A DNA stretch of 7,525 nt from Actinomycetota bacterium. Lineage in GTDB: Bacteria; Actinomycetota; Acidimicrobiia; Spongiisociales; UBA11373. Positions 6,051 to 7,525 of the stretch are shown piece by piece. Under the pieces are notes generated by a model that saw nothing but the letters and a program-made list of their open reading frames with translations, had not been told where the DNA came from and did not search any database. The position numbers and the translations under genes were made by a program. The DNA lies in assembly GCA_003486285.1 (NCBI GenBank), contig DNGH01000138.1, positions 1 through 7,525 on the forward strand, read 5' to 3'. Each line of letters starts with the position of its first letter. Within the stretch, counting starts at the first letter, position 1.

Positions 6051-6461
6051 TCAGCCCACTCCGACGTTGCGCGAGCGATCGTCGGCGGGTTCGGATCCCT
6101 TTCCGGCAAACCGCAGCGCCCACACCGAGCCGGGCTTGGCCGACCGGACCGCTCCCACGAGAGAGACCCCGGGCACGAACAGCCCGATGAGCCCCATCCA
6201 CACCTTTCCCTTGAAGAAGCACACGATCGCCGGGACCGCCATCGCGACAAGGAAGGCGACCACGTAGGCCATGGGTTCGTATCGGAACTCGTAACCCGAG
6301 GTCTCCTCGAGCGAGGCCAGGTTGTCCGGGTTGCTGTAGGTCACCACGATGTACGCGCCCCAGGCGATCGCCACCAGGATGAGCCCGGCGAGGACGCCGG
6401 GGCGGGCAAACCACATCGCGGGACGGGATCGGGGCGTGTCGGGATGCGATGAATCGCTCAT
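6051..6461 (-). CDS. Hypothetical three-helix membrane protein
   Basis: I do not recognise this 136-residue protein. After a polar N-terminus there are three predicted membrane helices at about 22-41, 65-84 and 87-106. A loop rich in acidic and aromatic residues (about 43-63, including LEETSGYEFRYEP) separates the first two. The C-terminal tail (107-136) is polar and charged. The start is set by a near-perfect ribosome site (GGAGGT, 6472-6467) 5 bases before the ATG; the frame runs 37 codons further upstream without such support. A separate promoter with TTGTCA and TACCTT lies upstream, so it is probably its own transcription unit. The three compact helices could be a small membrane accessory protein, but no function can be assigned. 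Confidence 0.8.
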   Translation of the reverse strand: MSDSSHPDTPRSRPAMWFARPGVLAGLILVAIAWGAYIVVTYSNPDNLASLEETSGYEFRYEPMAYVVAFLVAMAVPAIVCFFKGKVWMGLIGLFVPGVSLVGAVRSAKPGSVWALRFAGKGSEPADDRSRNVGVG

Positions 6462-6543
6462 GGAGCACCTCCCTGGCATGACGGGACATGCCCGGCGGCG
6501 TCCACCGCGACCTCGGCCGAGGGACACGTCACCGAGCGCTCTC

Positions 6544-6572
6544 AAGGTACGCCCGGATGCCTGGGATGACAA
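6544..6572 (-). promoter_or_regulatory. Predicted promoter of the three-helix membrane protein gene
   Basis: On the minus strand, TTGTCA (6572-6567, 5 of 6 to TTGACA) and TACCTT (6549-6544) are 17 bases apart. The -10 has the T-A....T pattern common in high-GC actinobacteria. RNA would start near 6537, leaving a leader of about 75 bases before the ATG at 6461. Confidence 0.55.
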
Positions 6573-6626
6573 GACCGGGTTCGGGGATTCAAGGCGAGGG
6601 GGACCGGGGTCGCGGCGATCAGACGA

Positions 6627-7019
6627 TCAAAGGTCGAGGTCGACGCGAGTTCCGTCGGGGAGGAGGAGGTGCAAGCCGGAGGCGGTATCGGGCACCTCGA
6701 ATTCCCACACGAGCACCCCGGGCCCGGTCAGTTGCCACCAACTGGTCACCGGCTCAAAACGGTTACCTTGAGCGTCCCCCAGAGCCAGGTCGCATTTCGC
6801 TGGGTTCCGCTCACCCTGCGGTGGCTCGAGCCTGACCCGGACCAGGTCGTAGCCGGTTCGGGCCTCGTGCCACCCTCCCATCGGATACCGCAGCTCTTGG
6901 CCGGACTCGACGCGTGTGAGGACGACCTCCAAGGTGCCGCACTCGAAGGACGGGTCGCCGCCACAGCTGCCGAGGCCGAGCGCGATCCCGCACAGAGCGA
7001 TTAGGAGAGTCGGTCTCAC
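6627..7019 (-). CDS. Hypothetical small lipoprotein
   Basis: This 130-residue protein has a clear lipoprotein signal. Residues 1-18 are hydrophobic (RPTLLIALCGIALGLGS) and end in the lipobox LGSC, with Cys19 as the lipid attachment site, so it should be anchored on the outer face of the cytoplasmic membrane. The mature part is about 110 residues of alternating polar and hydrophobic residues that suggest a beta-sandwich; the pattern YDLVRVRL ... DLALGDAQGNRFEP ... WEFEVP ... LHLLLPDG resembles small extracellular domains of the DUF4352 kind, which is a tentative comparison. Cys27 and Cys76 could form a disulfide. The GTG start is preceded by a strong GGAGGAGGA run 5 bases upstream. It diverges from nuoA across about 100 bases. 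No function is proposed. Confidence 0.8.
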   Translation of the reverse strand: MRPTLLIALCGIALGLGSCGGDPSFECGTLEVVLTRVESGQELRYPMGGWHEARTGYDLVRVRLEPPQGERNPAKCDLALGDAQGNRFEPVTSWWQLTGPGVLVWEFEVPDTASGLHLLLPDGTRVDLDL

Positions 7020-7084
7020 CGCGGTCCTCCTCCGCGCGACCCTACACCGACTCGACAGGGGTTTCGGCGCTCCACCCCGATTCC

Positions 7085-7090
7085 TATACT
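7085..7090 (+). promoter_or_regulatory. Possible -10 element of the nuo operon
   Basis: TATACT matches TATAAT at 5 of 6 positions, in a GC-rich intergenic region 38 bases before the nuoA start codon. No good -35 is present at 16-18 bases upstream, so the promoter may depend on an activator or a non-standard sigma factor. The call rests on the hexamer and its position only. Confidence 0.4.
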
Positions 7091-7122
7091 CCCGCCAAAC
7101 GCCGGCCTACTGGGGAAGCGCT

Positions 7123-7491
7123 GTGACCGACTACTTCCAGGACTACATCACGGTCGCGGTGTTTGCGGCGGCGGGTATCGGCCTGGTCGCAGTCGCCATG
7201 GGCGCCAGTTTCCTGCTGCGGCCGAAGAAGCCCTCGCTGGTCAAGAGCCAGTCCTACGAGTGCGGCATCAACCCGGTGGGCGAGGGCTGGAGCCAGACCC
7301 AGGTTCGCTACTTCATCTTCGCCCTGCTCTTCCTCATCTTCGACGTCGAGGCGGTGTTCATCTTCCCGTGGGCGGTGCGCCTGGAGAGCCTGGGCACCTT
7401 CGCCCTCGTGGAGATGGCGATCTTCATCGTGATCCTCCTCGGCGGGCTGGTATATGCGGTGAGGAAGGGGGTGCTGCGGTGGGAGTCCTAG
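7123..7491 (+). CDS. nuoA: NADH-quinone oxidoreductase subunit A
   Basis: The 122-residue protein is a membrane-arm subunit of respiratory complex I, located beside the quinone site. The length is normal for NuoA. Three helices are seen at about 9-31, 63-82 and 93-113. Family signatures are YECG (45-48) in the first loop, the stretch from RYFIFALLFLIFDVE (62-76) with conserved acidic residues Asp74 and Glu76, and PWA (82-84). The GTG start fits the family N-terminus and has GGGGAAG 5-11 bases upstream; the frame stays open upstream to 6916, but that part lies antisense to the lipoprotein gene and is not NuoA-like. Its end overlaps the nuoB start by 13 bases, so this is the head of a nuo operon that continues past the window. 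Confidence 0.96.
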   Translation: MTDYFQDYITVAVFAAAGIGLVAVAMGASFLLRPKKPSLVKSQSYECGINPVGEGWSQTQVRYFIFALLFLIFDVEAVFIFPWAVRLESLGTFALVEMAIFIVILLGGLVYAVRKGVLRWES

Positions 7492-7525
7492 ATCGCTTCG
7501 AGACTCCGAAGCCGATCTCCTGGCT
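7479..7525 (+). CDS. nuoB: NADH-quinone oxidoreductase subunit B (N-terminal fragment, cut by window edge)
   Basis: Only 15 codons are visible, reading VGVLDRFETPKPISW from a GTG start. NuoB holds the terminal iron-sulfur cluster N2 of complex I, but its cysteine motif lies beyond the edge. The call rests on position: the frame starts inside the last codons of nuoA (13-base overlap), has a GGAAGGGGG ribosome site about 7 bases upstream, and NuoB N-termini often start MGxLD/E. Nuo operons nearly always run A then B. Confidence 0.75.
   Translation, partial: MGVLDRFETPKPISW

Noticed and set aside
6462..6572. 37-codon extension of the three-helix membrane protein
   Set aside because: A near-perfect ribosome site sits in front of the internal ATG at 6461, and the extension overlaps the predicted promoter.

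Overview
The window looks like chromosome of a high-GC actinobacterium, perhaps an uncultured Acidimicrobiia-like lineage. Base composition is strongly GC-rich, GTG starts are frequent, a DtxR/IdeR-type iron box is present, and the nuoA/nuoB start has the usual bacterial complex I arrangement. The class-level placement is inference.

Layout: every gene except the last two is on the minus strand. From right to left on that strand they are: a small lipoprotein (7019-6627); a three-helix membrane protein (6461-6051) with a clear promoter; an untranslated stretch with no gene (5816-6050); a nucleotide pyrophosphatase / alkaline-phosphatase-superfamily enzyme (5797-4688) whose start codon lies inside a 7-bp tandem repeat; a two-helix membrane protein (4584-4066); a decayed copy of the phosphatase C-terminal part (4063-3914); an XRE regulator plus nucleotidyltransferase pair (3839-2979) resembling a toxin-antitoxin module, preceded by two palindromic operators; and a ferric-iron ABC importer operon fbpA-fbpB-fbpC (2868 to the left edge). 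On the plus strand, nuoA begins at 7123 and overlaps the start of nuoB, which runs off the right edge.

How the genes work together: the lipoprotein FbpA should capture iron outside the membrane, the fused permease FbpB should carry it across, and FbpC should supply ATP. The three reading frames overlap by 4 bases (stop/start GTGA and ATGA), so translation is probably coupled. A DtxR/IdeR-like box overlaps the predicted -10 of the fbpA promoter, so iron repression is a coherent prediction. The XRE and nucleotidyltransferase frames abut exactly and form one two-gene unit that is probably self-repressed. nuoA/nuoB open the NADH dehydrogenase operon, divergent from the lipoprotein gene.

Most interesting points: (1) the phosphatase relic, with a premature stop, a 5-bp duplication frameshift and a deletion, squeezed between the membrane protein gene and the toxin-antitoxin-like module; (2) the heptamer repeat in which GTG start codons recur in different frames; (3) the iron box and an adjacent perfect inverted repeat in the fbpA leader; (4) the twin TTGTATACAA operators. 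I see no wholly new multi-gene system. The nearest candidate is the XRE/nucleotidyltransferase pair.
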